Source: Aurantimonas sp. HBX-1
GTDB taxonomy: Bacteria > Pseudomonadota > Alphaproteobacteria > Rhizobiales > Rhizobiaceae
Direction of reading: 5' to 3'
DNA length: 64,000 nucleotides
NCBI RefSeq assembly: GCF_021391535.1
Contig: NZ_CP090066.1
Span: 1-64,000, forward strand
Under the pieces are notes generated by a model. That model worked only from the letters and a program-made list of their open reading frames with translations. It was not told the DNA's origin and made no database searches. Both the position numbers and the translations under genes were made by a program. This document shows, piece by piece, positions 8,481 to 15,328 of this stretch; within the stretch, counting starts at the first letter, position 1, and each line of letters opens with the position of its first letter.

Positions 8481-9488
8481 TCAGCTCTGCTCGGCGCTCT
8501 TGATCTTCGCCTCGTAGCCGGCCTTCTCGGCCTCGAGCTTCTCGATCTCGGCCTTCTTCTCTTCGTCGCTCTTGCTGGTGTCGGCTTCGATCTGCGCGAT
8601 CGACTTCGACAGTTCCATCACCCGGATCGGCAGCAGCTGGTCGTTGGTGCTTTCGCGGAACGGCGCCCATTCGAGGCCGGCGAGGACCGCCTTCTCGGCC
8701 GCCACGTCACCGTCCGACTGGTCGGTGCCGTAGGTCAGGAAGAAGGTCTTGATCTTGTCCTTGGTCTCCTGCGGCAGCTTGCTCGACCAGACCATCGGAT
8801 CCGACGGGATCAGCGGCGACTTCCAGATCACCTTGATCTTGGCGAAGGCCTCCGGGTTGTTCTTCTCGATCAGCGCGAGGTTCTCGGTGTTGTTCGCCGC
8901 CGCATCGACCTGGCCGTTGGCGACGGCCATGGCGTTGGTCTCGTGGTTGGCGTTGGTGACGTTCTTGAAGCATTCCTTCGGGTCGACGCCGTTGGCGGCG
9001 AAGACGAAGGTCATCGGCACGAGATAGCCCGAGGTCGAGTTCGGGTCACCGAGGCCGAAATCCAGCGACTGGTCGCAGGTGAGCAGGTCCTCGACGCTGG
9101 TGAGCTTGGAGTCGGCCGGCGCGAGGATCAGCGACCAGTAGCCGGGGCTGCCGTCGAGGGCGACGGTCTGGGCGAAGATCTCGCCGTTCGCCCGGTCCAC
9201 GGCTTCCATGGCCGACTTGTTGCCGTACCAGGCGAGCTGCACCTTGTCGAAGCGCATGCCCTCGATGACGCCGGCATAATCGGAGGCAAAGAACGGCTTC
9301 ACGGTGAGGCCGGTCTTCTCTTCCATGTCGGCCAGGAAGGGCTCCCATTTCGGGCGGAGGTTCTGCTGGCTCTCGGTGGAGATGATGCCGAAAGCGATTT
9401 CGGTCGGCGCGGCGTCCTGGGCGAGGGCGGCGGACGACAGGCCTGCCGCCAGCGCGGCAGCTGCAAGGCTCTTGAGGATCGTCTTCAT
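8481..9488 (-). CDS. phnD: Phosphonate ABC transporter substrate-binding protein PhnD
   Basis: Periplasmic binding protein that delivers phosphonates to PhnE/PhnC. 335 residues with a Sec signal peptide ending ...SSAALAQ. Family hallmarks are FGIISTESQQNLRPKWEPF, FFASDYAGVIEGMRF and LGDPNSTSGYLVP (anion-binding loop). The C-terminal 50 residues are lysine/glutamate-rich and likely coiled-coil. Start ATG 9488 gives the signal peptide directly; an upstream frame opening is ignored. Confidence 0.94.
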   Translation of the reverse strand: MKTILKSLAAAALAAGLSSAALAQDAAPTEIAFGIISTESQQNLRPKWEPFLADMEEKTGLTVKPFFASDYAGVIEGMRFDKVQLAWYGNKSAMEAVDRANGEIFAQTVALDGSPGYWSLILAPADSKLTSVEDLLTCDQSLDFGLGDPNSTSGYLVPMTFVFAANGVDPKECFKNVTNANHETNAMAVANGQVDAAANNTENLALIEKNNPEAFAKIKVIWKSPLIPSDPMVWSSKLPQETKDKIKTFFLTYGTDQSDGDVAAEKAVLAGLEWAPFRESTNDQLLPIRVMELSKSIAQIEADTSKSDEEKKAEIEKLEAEKAGYEAKIKSAEQS

Positions 9489-9525
9489 GGTGATGGTTCC
9501 CTGTTGGTAGTGGCGGAAAGCTCGG

Positions 9526-10380
9526 TCAGGCGATGGCGAGTTCGGGCGACCTGACGGATGGTCTCTGCGACGCCCCGGCACGCGGGGCGTCGACCGGCAG
9601 CGCATCCGGCAGCACGAGCTCTTCGGAATCCGCCCCGTAGAGCTCGGTGAGGAAGGCATTGGTGAGGGCGCTGGACGGGCCGTCATAGACAACCTCGCCG
9701 GCCCGGAGCGCGATGGTCCGCGGGCAATAGCGGCGGGCGTATTCGACCTGGTGCAGCGACACGACCGCGGTGATCTTCTCGGTCCGGTTGATGTCGGCGA
9801 GCGCATCCATCACCCGCCGCGCCGAAGCCGGGTCGAGCGACGCGATCGGCTCGTCTGCGAGCAGCACACGGGATTTCTGGACGAGGCAGCGGGCGATCGC
9901 GGCGCGCTGCTGCTGGCCGCCCGAAAGCGTCGAAGCGCGCTGCCAGGCGACCTCCGGAATACCCACCCGGGCGAGCGCGGCGCGGGCCGCCTGCCGCTCG
10001 TTCCGGGTGAACAGGCCGAGCGTGCCGCGCCAGCGCGGGATGCGGCCGAGATTGCCGAGCAGCACGTTGGTGATCACCGGCAGCCGGGCGACGAGGTTGA
10101 ACTGCTGGAAGATCACGCCGATCTCGCGCCGCATGACGCGGGCCCCCTGGCCGATCCGGCCGCGGGTCTGGATCGTCGCGCCGAACAGCTGGATGCCCGA
10201 GTGGCTGTCCTGGTCGGCGCGCTCGAGCCCGGCGATGTGCCGGATGAGCGTCGATTTGCCGGAGCCGGAGGCCCCGATCAGCGCGACCATCTCGCCCTCT
10301 TCGATCGTCAGGCTGACCTTGTTCAGGGCCTGCTTGCGGCCGAAGCGCTTGGAGAGGTCTCGGATCACGATGGCAGTCAT
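9526..10380 (-). CDS. phnC: Phosphonate ABC transporter ATP-binding protein PhnC
   Basis: ATPase subunit of PhnCDE, 284 residues. Walker A GASGSGKST, Q-loop FQQFNLV, signature LSGGQQQRAAIAR, Walker B VLLADEP and the switch histidine in SLHQVEYA are all present. The PhnC-type insertion between Walker A and the signature is seen (LLGNLGRIPRWRGTLGLFT). First gene of phnCDE-MN, with a triple PhoB-type box upstream, so it probably heads its own transcription unit. Confidence 0.94.
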   Translation of the reverse strand: MTAIVIRDLSKRFGRKQALNKVSLTIEEGEMVALIGASGSGKSTLIRHIAGLERADQDSHSGIQLFGATIQTRGRIGQGARVMRREIGVIFQQFNLVARLPVITNVLLGNLGRIPRWRGTLGLFTRNERQAARAALARVGIPEVAWQRASTLSGGQQQRAAIARCLVQKSRVLLADEPIASLDPASARRVMDALADINRTEKITAVVSLHQVEYARRYCPRTIALRAGEVVYDGPSSALTNAFLTELYGADSEELVLPDALPVDAPRAGASQRPSVRSPELAIA

Positions 10381-10437
10381 TCTGTATCCCGTCGGCTCGT
10401 TGACGGGGTCTTCCTAGGCCTTGCGCATGTGAGTGCG

Positions 10438-10465
10438 ATGACGTGCCGGTGACGGTTCGGTGACA
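10438..10465 (-). promoter_or_regulatory. Pho box (three 11-bp-spaced half sites) upstream of phnC
   Basis: Three half sites spaced exactly 11 bp: ATGACG (10438), GTGACG (10449) and GTGACA (10460), which read on the coding strand as TGTCAC, CGTCAC and CGTCAT. This is the helical-turn spacing and GTCA core of PhoB binding sites. It lies 58 bases upstream of the phnC start codon. Confidence 0.65.
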
Positions 10466-10497
10466 CCGCAACCGCCTGCCCGCGCGGCCCCTTCGAC

Positions 10498-11112
10498 CTA
10501 GCCGCCGTGCCTGTCCAGGAAGGCTTCGGCGTCGAGTTGGCGGAAATCGTCGAGGGCGGTCCGCAGCGTCTCGTGCGGCCAGTCCCACCACGCGAGCGCG
10601 TCCATGCGGGCACCGATCCCCTCGGCGAATCGCGGCCGGATCGGACGGGCCGGCACGCCCCCGACGATGGTGTAGGGAGCGACGTCCTTCGAGACCACGG
10701 CGCCTGCCCCGATGACCGCGCCATTGCCGACGGTGACGCCCGGCAGGATAGTCGCGCCGTGGCCGATCCACACGTCATGGCCGATGGTCACGGCCTGGCT
10801 GCGGCGCCAGTCGAAGAACGACGCCTCGTTCGCCTCGCCGTCGAAATAGTCGCCGGCCCGGTAGGTGAAATGGTGCAGCGTCGCCCGCCAGGTCGGGTGG
10901 TTGGTGGCGTTGATGCGCACCGAAGCGGCGATGTTGACGAACTTGCCGATCGTCGCGCACCAGATCCCGCAATCCTGCATGGCATAGGAATAGTCGCCGA
11001 GCACCGTCTCGGAGATCCGGCAGCGTTCGGCGATCTCGGTGTAGCGGCCGAGCGCGCAATCCTCGACCTCGGCGCTCGGATGGACGAGGGGCGTCGGCGA
11101 CAGCTTCGCCAT
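10498..11112 (-). CDS. Left-handed beta-helix acetyltransferase of the phn cluster
   Basis: Hexapeptide-repeat acetyltransferase of the DapH/xenobiotic-acetyltransferase type, 204 residues. Repeats such as VTIGHDVWIGHGATILPGV and VTVGNGAVIGAGAVVSKDV build the left-handed beta-helix, and ATNHPTWRATLHHFTY resembles the chloramphenicol acetyltransferase active region. Its ATG overlaps the phnL stop (TGATG), so it is translationally coupled to the lyase genes. Such genes recur in phn clusters lacking the GNAT acetyltransferase PhnO; acetylation of aminoalkylphosphonates or of an intermediate is a reasonable inference, not shown. Confidence 0.8.
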   Translation of the reverse strand: MAKLSPTPLVHPSAEVEDCALGRYTEIAERCRISETVLGDYSYAMQDCGIWCATIGKFVNIAASVRINATNHPTWRATLHHFTYRAGDYFDGEANEASFFDWRRSQAVTIGHDVWIGHGATILPGVTVGNGAVIGAGAVVSKDVAPYTIVGGVPARPIRPRFAEGIGARMDALAWWDWPHETLRTALDDFRQLDAEAFLDRHGG

Positions 11113-11834
11113 CACGCGGCCGCCCGGGCGGAGAATGCCGACACGTCGACGATCCGCGTCGCGATCCGGTCGCGCACCTCCGCGTCGTGGAAGATGCCGA
11201 GGATGGCGGTGCCGGCCGCCTTCTTGGCCTCGATCATGGCGCAGACGACGTCGCGGTTCTCGGCATCCAGCGAGGCGGTCGGCTCGTCGAGCAGCAGCAG
11301 CGGATGGTCGGTGATGAAGCCGCGGGCGATGTTGACCCGCTGCTTCTCGCCGCCGGAGAAGGTCGCCGGCGGCAGCTCGAACAGCGCCTCGGGCAGGTTG
11401 AGGCGCGCGAGCAGTTCCTTCGCCCGGGCCCGCGCCGCCTCGACCGGGGCACCGCGCGAGACCAGCGGCTCGGCCACCACGTCGATCGCCGGCACGCGCG
11501 GGATCGCCCGCAGGAACTGGCTGACATAGCCGATGGCATCGCGGCGGAGCGCGATGATCTCGCGCGGATCGCCGGAGGCGAGGTCCGCCTCGTGGCCGCT
11601 CTTCGGATCGCGGATCAGGATCTGTCCGCCGTCGACGGCATAGTTGCCGTAGACCATGCGCAGGATCGACGACTTGCCGACGCCGGACGGCCCGCCAAGC
11701 ACGACGCATTCGCCGGCCGCGACCGTGAAGGCGGCACCGGCGACCACCGGCAGGCGCAGCCCGCCGCGCAGATGCATGGTGAAGGTCTTGGCGACGTCCT
11801 GCACCGTCAGGATCGGGTGGGATTGATCGGACAT
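11112..11834 (-). CDS. phnL: C-P lyase ABC-type protein PhnL
   Basis: ABC-ATPase-like subunit required for C-P lyase activity rather than transport; in E. coli it stacks on PhnK in the core complex. 240 residues with Walker A GGPSGVGKSS, signature FSGGEKQRVNIAR, Walker B LLLDEPTASLD and switch histidine FHD. It starts four bases after the phnK stop and overlaps the acetyltransferase start. Confidence 0.93.
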   Translation of the reverse strand: MSDQSHPILTVQDVAKTFTMHLRGGLRLPVVAGAAFTVAAGECVVLGGPSGVGKSSILRMVYGNYAVDGGQILIRDPKSGHEADLASGDPREIIALRRDAIGYVSQFLRAIPRVPAIDVVAEPLVSRGAPVEAARARAKELLARLNLPEALFELPPATFSGGEKQRVNIARGFITDHPLLLLDEPTASLDAENRDVVCAMIEAKKAAGTAILGIFHDAEVRDRIATRIVDVSAFSARAAA

Positions 11835-11837
11835 GGC

Positions 11838-12611
11838 TCAGCTTTCCGGGATCGAGGCGACGAGGAGCTGGGTGTAGGCGTGGTGCGGGTCGTCGAGGAC
11901 CCGGTCGGTCAGGCCGTGCTCGATGATCCGCCCCGCCTTCATCACGATCATCCGCTGCGACAGGAGCCGCGCGACCGCGAGGTCGTGGGTGACGATCACC
12001 ACCGACAGGCCCATTTCCGACACCAGCGTCCGGATCAGGTCGAGCAGCCGCGCCTGCACCGAGACGTCGAGGCCGCCGGTCGGCTCGTCCATGAAGACGA
12101 GGCGCGGCCGGGTGACGAGGTTGCGGGCGATCTGCAGGCGCTGGCGCATGCCGCCGGAAAACGCCACCGGCTGGTCGTCGATGCGGTCGGCGGCGATCTC
12201 GACGCGGCCGAGCCAGTCGGTCGCGGTCGCGCGGATCTCGCCGTAGTGGCGGTCGCCCACCGCCATCAGCCGCTCGCCGACATTCGCCCCGGCCGAGACC
12301 CGCATCCGCAGGCCGTCGCTCGCATGCTGGTGGACGAAGCCCCAGTCGGTGCGCATCAACAGCCGCCGCTCGGCCTCGCCGAGGCTGGCAAGATCGCGCA
12401 TCGTGCCGTCGCGCATGGCGTAGGAGATCGTGCCCGACGTCGGCGCGAGGCGCGTCGAGATGCAGTTCAGCAGCGTCGTCTTGCCGGACCCGGACTCGCC
12501 GACGATGGCGACGACCTCGCCGGGCCACACGTCGAACGACACGTCCTCGCACCCGACCCGCGCGCCGTAGGTCTTGGTGATGTCCCGGACGGAAAGGAGG
12601 GGGGATGTCAT
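11838..12611 (-). CDS. phnK: C-P lyase ABC-type protein PhnK
   Basis: ABC-ATPase-like subunit that binds the PhnGHIJ core. 257 residues: Walker A GESGSGKTT, signature FSGGMRQRLQIAR, Walker B LVFMDEPTGGLDVSVQ, switch HDLAV. The family N-terminus PLLSVRDITKTYG fixes ATG 12611; the frame is open further upstream only through the repeat region. PhnK is normally a few bases downstream of PhnJ; here more than 900 bases with the DUF559 module intervene, so it may have its own promoter. Confidence 0.93.
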   Translation of the reverse strand: MTSPLLSVRDITKTYGARVGCEDVSFDVWPGEVVAIVGESGSGKTTLLNCISTRLAPTSGTISYAMRDGTMRDLASLGEAERRLLMRTDWGFVHQHASDGLRMRVSAGANVGERLMAVGDRHYGEIRATATDWLGRVEIAADRIDDQPVAFSGGMRQRLQIARNLVTRPRLVFMDEPTGGLDVSVQARLLDLIRTLVSEMGLSVVIVTHDLAVARLLSQRMIVMKAGRIIEHGLTDRVLDDPHHAYTQLLVASIPES

Positions 12612-12681
12612 CGGACCTGTCTCCTCGGATATGCGGACGAAGGTTGGTCGGTGTCCCGAGCGCAGGTCTTCAGCGCGAACA

Positions 12682-12844
12682 CCCCCCTCTGGGCTGCCGC
12701 CCATCTCCCCCACAAGGGGGGAGATCGAAGCGGCGAGGGGGGCGCTTCCTGGAGAAACGCCGCGCGGCCGATCGTCGAGCGCCCAGCCGGACAAGTCGGT
12801 CGATCTCCCCCCTTGTGGGGGAGATGCCGGCAGGCAGAGGGGGG
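12682..12844. repeat. Palindromic repeat element A (flanks DUF559 gene)
   Basis: Composite inverted repeat of about 163 bp. A 45-bp unit at 12682-12726 (C-tract, TCTGGGCTGCCG, then CATCTCCCCCACAAGG leading into GGGGAGATC) recurs in reverse complement at 12802-12844, with a 75-base centre. Each unit itself contains a small palindrome (ATCTCCCCC-ACAA-GGGGGGAGAT). The strand can therefore fold into one long hairpin with two smaller ones. Homologous to element B on the other side of the nuclease gene. Confidence 0.85.
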
Positions 12845-12898
12845 TGCAATGATGCCGCCGCCGCTGGCAGAATGATCTCCGTCGATGGAGGCAGACCC

Positions 12899-13318
12899 AT
12901 GTCTTCGCACGCCGATATCCCGCCGCGGCATCGCGCCATCGCCCGGACGATGCGCAAGGCGATGACCGAGGCCGAGCTGAGGTTCTGGAACGCGGTGCGG
13001 GCGCACCGCCTGATGGGCCTCGGCTTCCGCCGTCAGGTGCCGATCGCCGGCTGCATCGCCGACTTCGCCTGTCCGACGCATCGGCTGATCGTCGAGATCG
13101 ACGGATCGCGACATGCGGACCACGCGGCACTGGCGCGGGATGCCGCCCGGACTGCGCGACTGGAAGCCGACGGCTGGACGGTCGTGCGATTCTGGAACCA
13201 CGAGGTTATCGAGGACATCGACGGTGTCTGTGCGCATGTGCTCGCGGTGATCGAGGAGCGGCAACCTGGCTGTTTCAGCGATGGCGCTGGCGAAAGCGGC
13301 GCCGGCGGTGGCGGATAG
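12899..13318 (+). CDS. DUF559 (Vsr-like endonuclease fold) protein
   Basis: 139-residue protein of the DUF559 family, which shares the PD-(D/E)XK/Vsr-type nuclease fold. Family landmarks: ARTMRKAMTEAELRFWNAVR near the N-terminus, FRRQVPIAGCIADFAC, LIVEIDGSRHA with the acidic active-site residues, and VVRFWNHEV near the C-terminus. GGAGG lies at a good distance before ATG 12899. It is on the opposite strand to the phn genes and tightly bracketed by repeat elements A and B (54 bases before, eight after). Function unknown: DNA repair, mobility of the repeats and defence are all open. Confidence 0.85.
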   Translation: MSSHADIPPRHRAIARTMRKAMTEAELRFWNAVRAHRLMGLGFRRQVPIAGCIADFACPTHRLIVEIDGSRHADHAALARDAARTARLEADGWTVVRFWNHEVIEDIDGVCAHVLAVIEERQPGCFSDGAGESGAGGGG

Positions 13319-13326
13319 GCCGCCGA

Positions 13327-13486
13327 CCCCCCTCTGTCCTGCCGGACATCTCCCCCACAAGGGGGGAGATCCGCCAATGAGGAACGTGGCGCTCGATAAC
13401 CGGCGTCGCGGCATCTGCGAGGACCCACCAGCCGGGCAGCCTCGATCTCCCCCCTTGTGGGGGAGATGCCGGAAGGCAGAGGGGGG
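13327..13486. repeat. Palindromic repeat element B (flanks DUF559 gene)
   Basis: Second composite inverted repeat, about 160 bp: unit at 13327-13371 and its reverse complement at 13444-13486 with a 72-base centre. The reverse complement of the centre resembles the centre of element A (shared TCCT, CCGCG and TCGAGCGCC at matching positions), so A and B are inverted copies of one element around the nuclease gene. The rest of the gap to phnJ (13487-13536) shows nothing. Confidence 0.85.
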
Positions 13487-13536
13487 TAGGATCCGTGTCC
13501 CCTCATCAAAATGTGAAGAGAGCGTAGCATCAGTCC

Positions 13537-14424
13537 TCATTCCGCCGCCTCCTTCCGCCCGTCCGGTCCGCCATCCCCGACATGCCCCGCCTCGCGGCGG
13601 GTCTCGCACCAGTCGGTGTCGGAGCAGACGAACATCCGGCCGCCGCGGTCGTCGGTGACGACCTCGTCGAGATAGACGTTCTCCGCCCCGCACAGCGCGC
13701 AGGGTCTGTCGAAGGTCTGGACCGCGAAGGGATGGTCCTCGAAGTCGAGGCTGACCACGTCGGTGAAGGGCGGCAGCGCGTAGATCCGCTTCTCGCGGCC
13801 GGCGCCGAAGAGCTGCAAGGCCGGCGAGCGGTGCAGCTTCGGATTGTCGAATTTCGGGATCGGCGAAGGATCCATGACGTAGCGGCCCTCGACCTTGACC
13901 GGATAGGCGTAGGTCGTGGCGATGTGGCCGTGCCGGGCGATGTCCTCGTAGAGCTTGACGTGCATCAGCCCGTATTCCTCCAGCGCGTGCATCACCCGCG
14001 TCTCGGTCTCGCGCGGCTCGAGGAAGCGCAGCGGCTCGGGGATCGGCACCTGGAAGACCAGCGTCTGGCCGGCGGTCAGCGGCGTTTCCGGCATGCGGTG
14101 CCTTGTCTGGATGATCGTCGCTTCGGCGGTCTTGGTGGTCGTCGCCACCCTCGCGGTCTTCTCGAAGAAGGCGCGGATCGAGACGGCATTGGTGGTGTCG
14201 TCGGCGCCCTGGTCGATGACCTTGAGCACGTCGTTGGGCCCGATGATCGAAGCGGTCACCTGCACGCCACCGGTGCCCCAGCCATAGGGCATCGGCATCT
14301 CCCGCGAGGCGAACGGCACCTGGTAGCCGGGGATCGCGATCGCCTTCAGGATGGTGCGGCGGATCATCCGCTTGGTCTGCTCGTCGAGATAGGCGAAGTT
14401 GTAGGTCGGAAGCGCCGCCGTCAT
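13537..14424 (-). CDS. phnJ: Carbon-phosphorus lyase, radical SAM subunit PhnJ
   Basis: Catalytic subunit that cleaves the C-P bond of ribose-1-phosphonate 5-phosphate using S-adenosylmethionine and a 4Fe-4S cluster. 295 residues. The cluster cysteines C242, C245, C267 and C273 are visible in CALCG and FVCSDTDWC, one position off E. coli numbering, and the glycyl-radical glycine falls at G33 in IPGYQVPF. Start ATG 14424 by homology. In most clusters phnJ overlaps phnI; here about 900 bases of opposite-strand DNA intervene, so phnJ needs read-through or its own promoter. Confidence 0.96.
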   Translation of the reverse strand: MTAALPTYNFAYLDEQTKRMIRRTILKAIAIPGYQVPFASREMPMPYGWGTGGVQVTASIIGPNDVLKVIDQGADDTTNAVSIRAFFEKTARVATTTKTAEATIIQTRHRMPETPLTAGQTLVFQVPIPEPLRFLEPRETETRVMHALEEYGLMHVKLYEDIARHGHIATTYAYPVKVEGRYVMDPSPIPKFDNPKLHRSPALQLFGAGREKRIYALPPFTDVVSLDFEDHPFAVQTFDRPCALCGAENVYLDEVVTDDRGGRMFVCSDTDWCETRREAGHVGDGGPDGRKEAAE

Positions 14425-14480
14425 CGTGCCGGGCCTTCTGCTGGAATGAAACGAGCGGGAACCCGCGAAGGAGAGAGCCG

Positions 14481-14573
14481 ATGGGAGCCGGCTGGCTGGC
14501 GCTCGGCGAACTGGCTGCGATCCTCGGCGGCCTGGTTCTCGCCTGGTATCTGCTGGGCAGAAGGGACCGTTAG
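14481..14573 (+). CDS. 30-residue single-pass membrane protein
   Basis: Short ORF with a strong ribosome site (AAGGAG, eight bases before the ATG). The product is 30 residues: start MGAGWLALGELAA, a hydrophobic helix over about residues 5-25 and a positively charged end GRRDR, as in genuine bacterial small membrane proteins with the C-terminus inside. I recall similar tiny ORFs in rhizobial genomes but cannot name a family. It sits on the plus strand between phnJ and hicA. Confidence 0.55.
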   Translation: MGAGWLALGELAAILGGLVLAWYLLGRRDR

Positions 14574-14618
14574 TTTCGCGCCTCGCCGTACCGGTTGGAG
14601 TTGCCAATCGCTCGTATC

Positions 14619-14634
14619 CGGACAATAATGTCCG
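14619..14634. promoter_or_regulatory. Palindrome upstream of hicA (candidate operator)
   Basis: CGGACAATAATGTCCG: two perfect 6-bp arms around four bases, centred about 37 bases before the hicA start. HicB antitoxins with a C-terminal DNA-binding domain autoregulate through such sites, so this is a reasonable operator for hicAB. Confidence 0.4.
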
Positions 14635-14663
14635 AAATCTGAAGCCTTCCCGGAAAGGCGGCG

Positions 14664-14858
14664 ATGACACGCGAAGCCTTGCTGCGGGAACTGCGTGCCT
14701 ATGCTCGGGCGCAAAAGCTGAAGCTCGAAATCGACACGAAGCTCGGCAAGGGCAGCCACTACCGCGTGACGCTCGGCGACAGGCGTACGATCATCCAGTC
14801 CGGCGAACTCGGTCCGCTGCACGTGCGGACGATCAAGCGCCAGCTCGGGGTTGAGTGA
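14664..14858 (+). CDS. hicA: HicA-family mRNA interferase toxin
   Basis: 64-residue toxin of a type II toxin-antitoxin pair. It has the dsRNA-binding-like fold with the catalytic histidine in GKGSHYRVTLGDRR; the C-terminal TIKRQLGV matches the family end. Family activity is ribosome-independent cleavage of mRNA, blocked by HicB. It lies 12 bases upstream of hicB and in the same direction, the usual toxin-first order. Confidence 0.85.
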   Translation: MTREALLRELRAYARAQKLKLEIDTKLGKGSHYRVTLGDRRTIIQSGELGPLHVRTIKRQLGVE

Positions 14859-14870
14859 GAAGGAAATGCC

Positions 14871-15296
14871 ATGCGCCTGATCTATCCGGCTCGACTGGAA
14901 GCCGATCCCGATGGCGGCTTCGTCGTGACCTTTCCGGACTTGCCGGAAGCGATCAGCGGGGGCGCGACGCGGGAGGCGGCGATCGGCGCGGCGAGCGAAG
15001 CGCTGGGCGTTGCTCTTCGATGGGCCCTGCGGGACGGCAGGGATCTGCCGGCCGCTTCCGAGACAGGCGGCGACCTGGCCATTCCCGTGGGGGCGAGCGA
15101 TGCGATGAAGCTCGCCGTCTGCGAGGCCTTCCGCCAGAGCGGCATCAGCCAGGCGGAGCTGGCCCGACGGCTCGGCAAGGACGAGAAGCTGGTGCGCAGA
15201 ATCCTCGACCCGGACCATCCGACCAAGCTGGCGATGCTGGAGGCGACGCTGGCCGTGCTCGGCCGCCGCGTGGTGATCGAGACGATCGCCGCCTGA
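14871..15296 (+). CDS. hicB: HicB-family antitoxin with HTH domain
   Basis: 141-residue antitoxin: N-terminal HicB domain (YPARLEADPDGGFVVTFPDLPEAISGG) and a C-terminal Xre-like helix-turn-helix (FRQSGISQAELARRLGKDEKLVRRILDP) that should bind the hic promoter. GAAGG lies before ATG 14871. The pair is oriented against phn transcription and inserted between phnI and phnJ. Confidence 0.88.
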   Translation: MRLIYPARLEADPDGGFVVTFPDLPEAISGGATREAAIGAASEALGVALRWALRDGRDLPAASETGGDLAIPVGASDAMKLAVCEAFRQSGISQAELARRLGKDEKLVRRILDPDHPTKLAMLEATLAVLGRRVVIETIAA

Positions 15297-15328
15297 GCTG
15301 TGTCGCCCTTGCATTCGCTGCGGGGCGC

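Noticed and set aside
12682..13486. CRISPR array from the four similar repeat units
   Set aside because: Units are alternately inverted, spacers are unequal and homologous, and a gene lies between the pairs.
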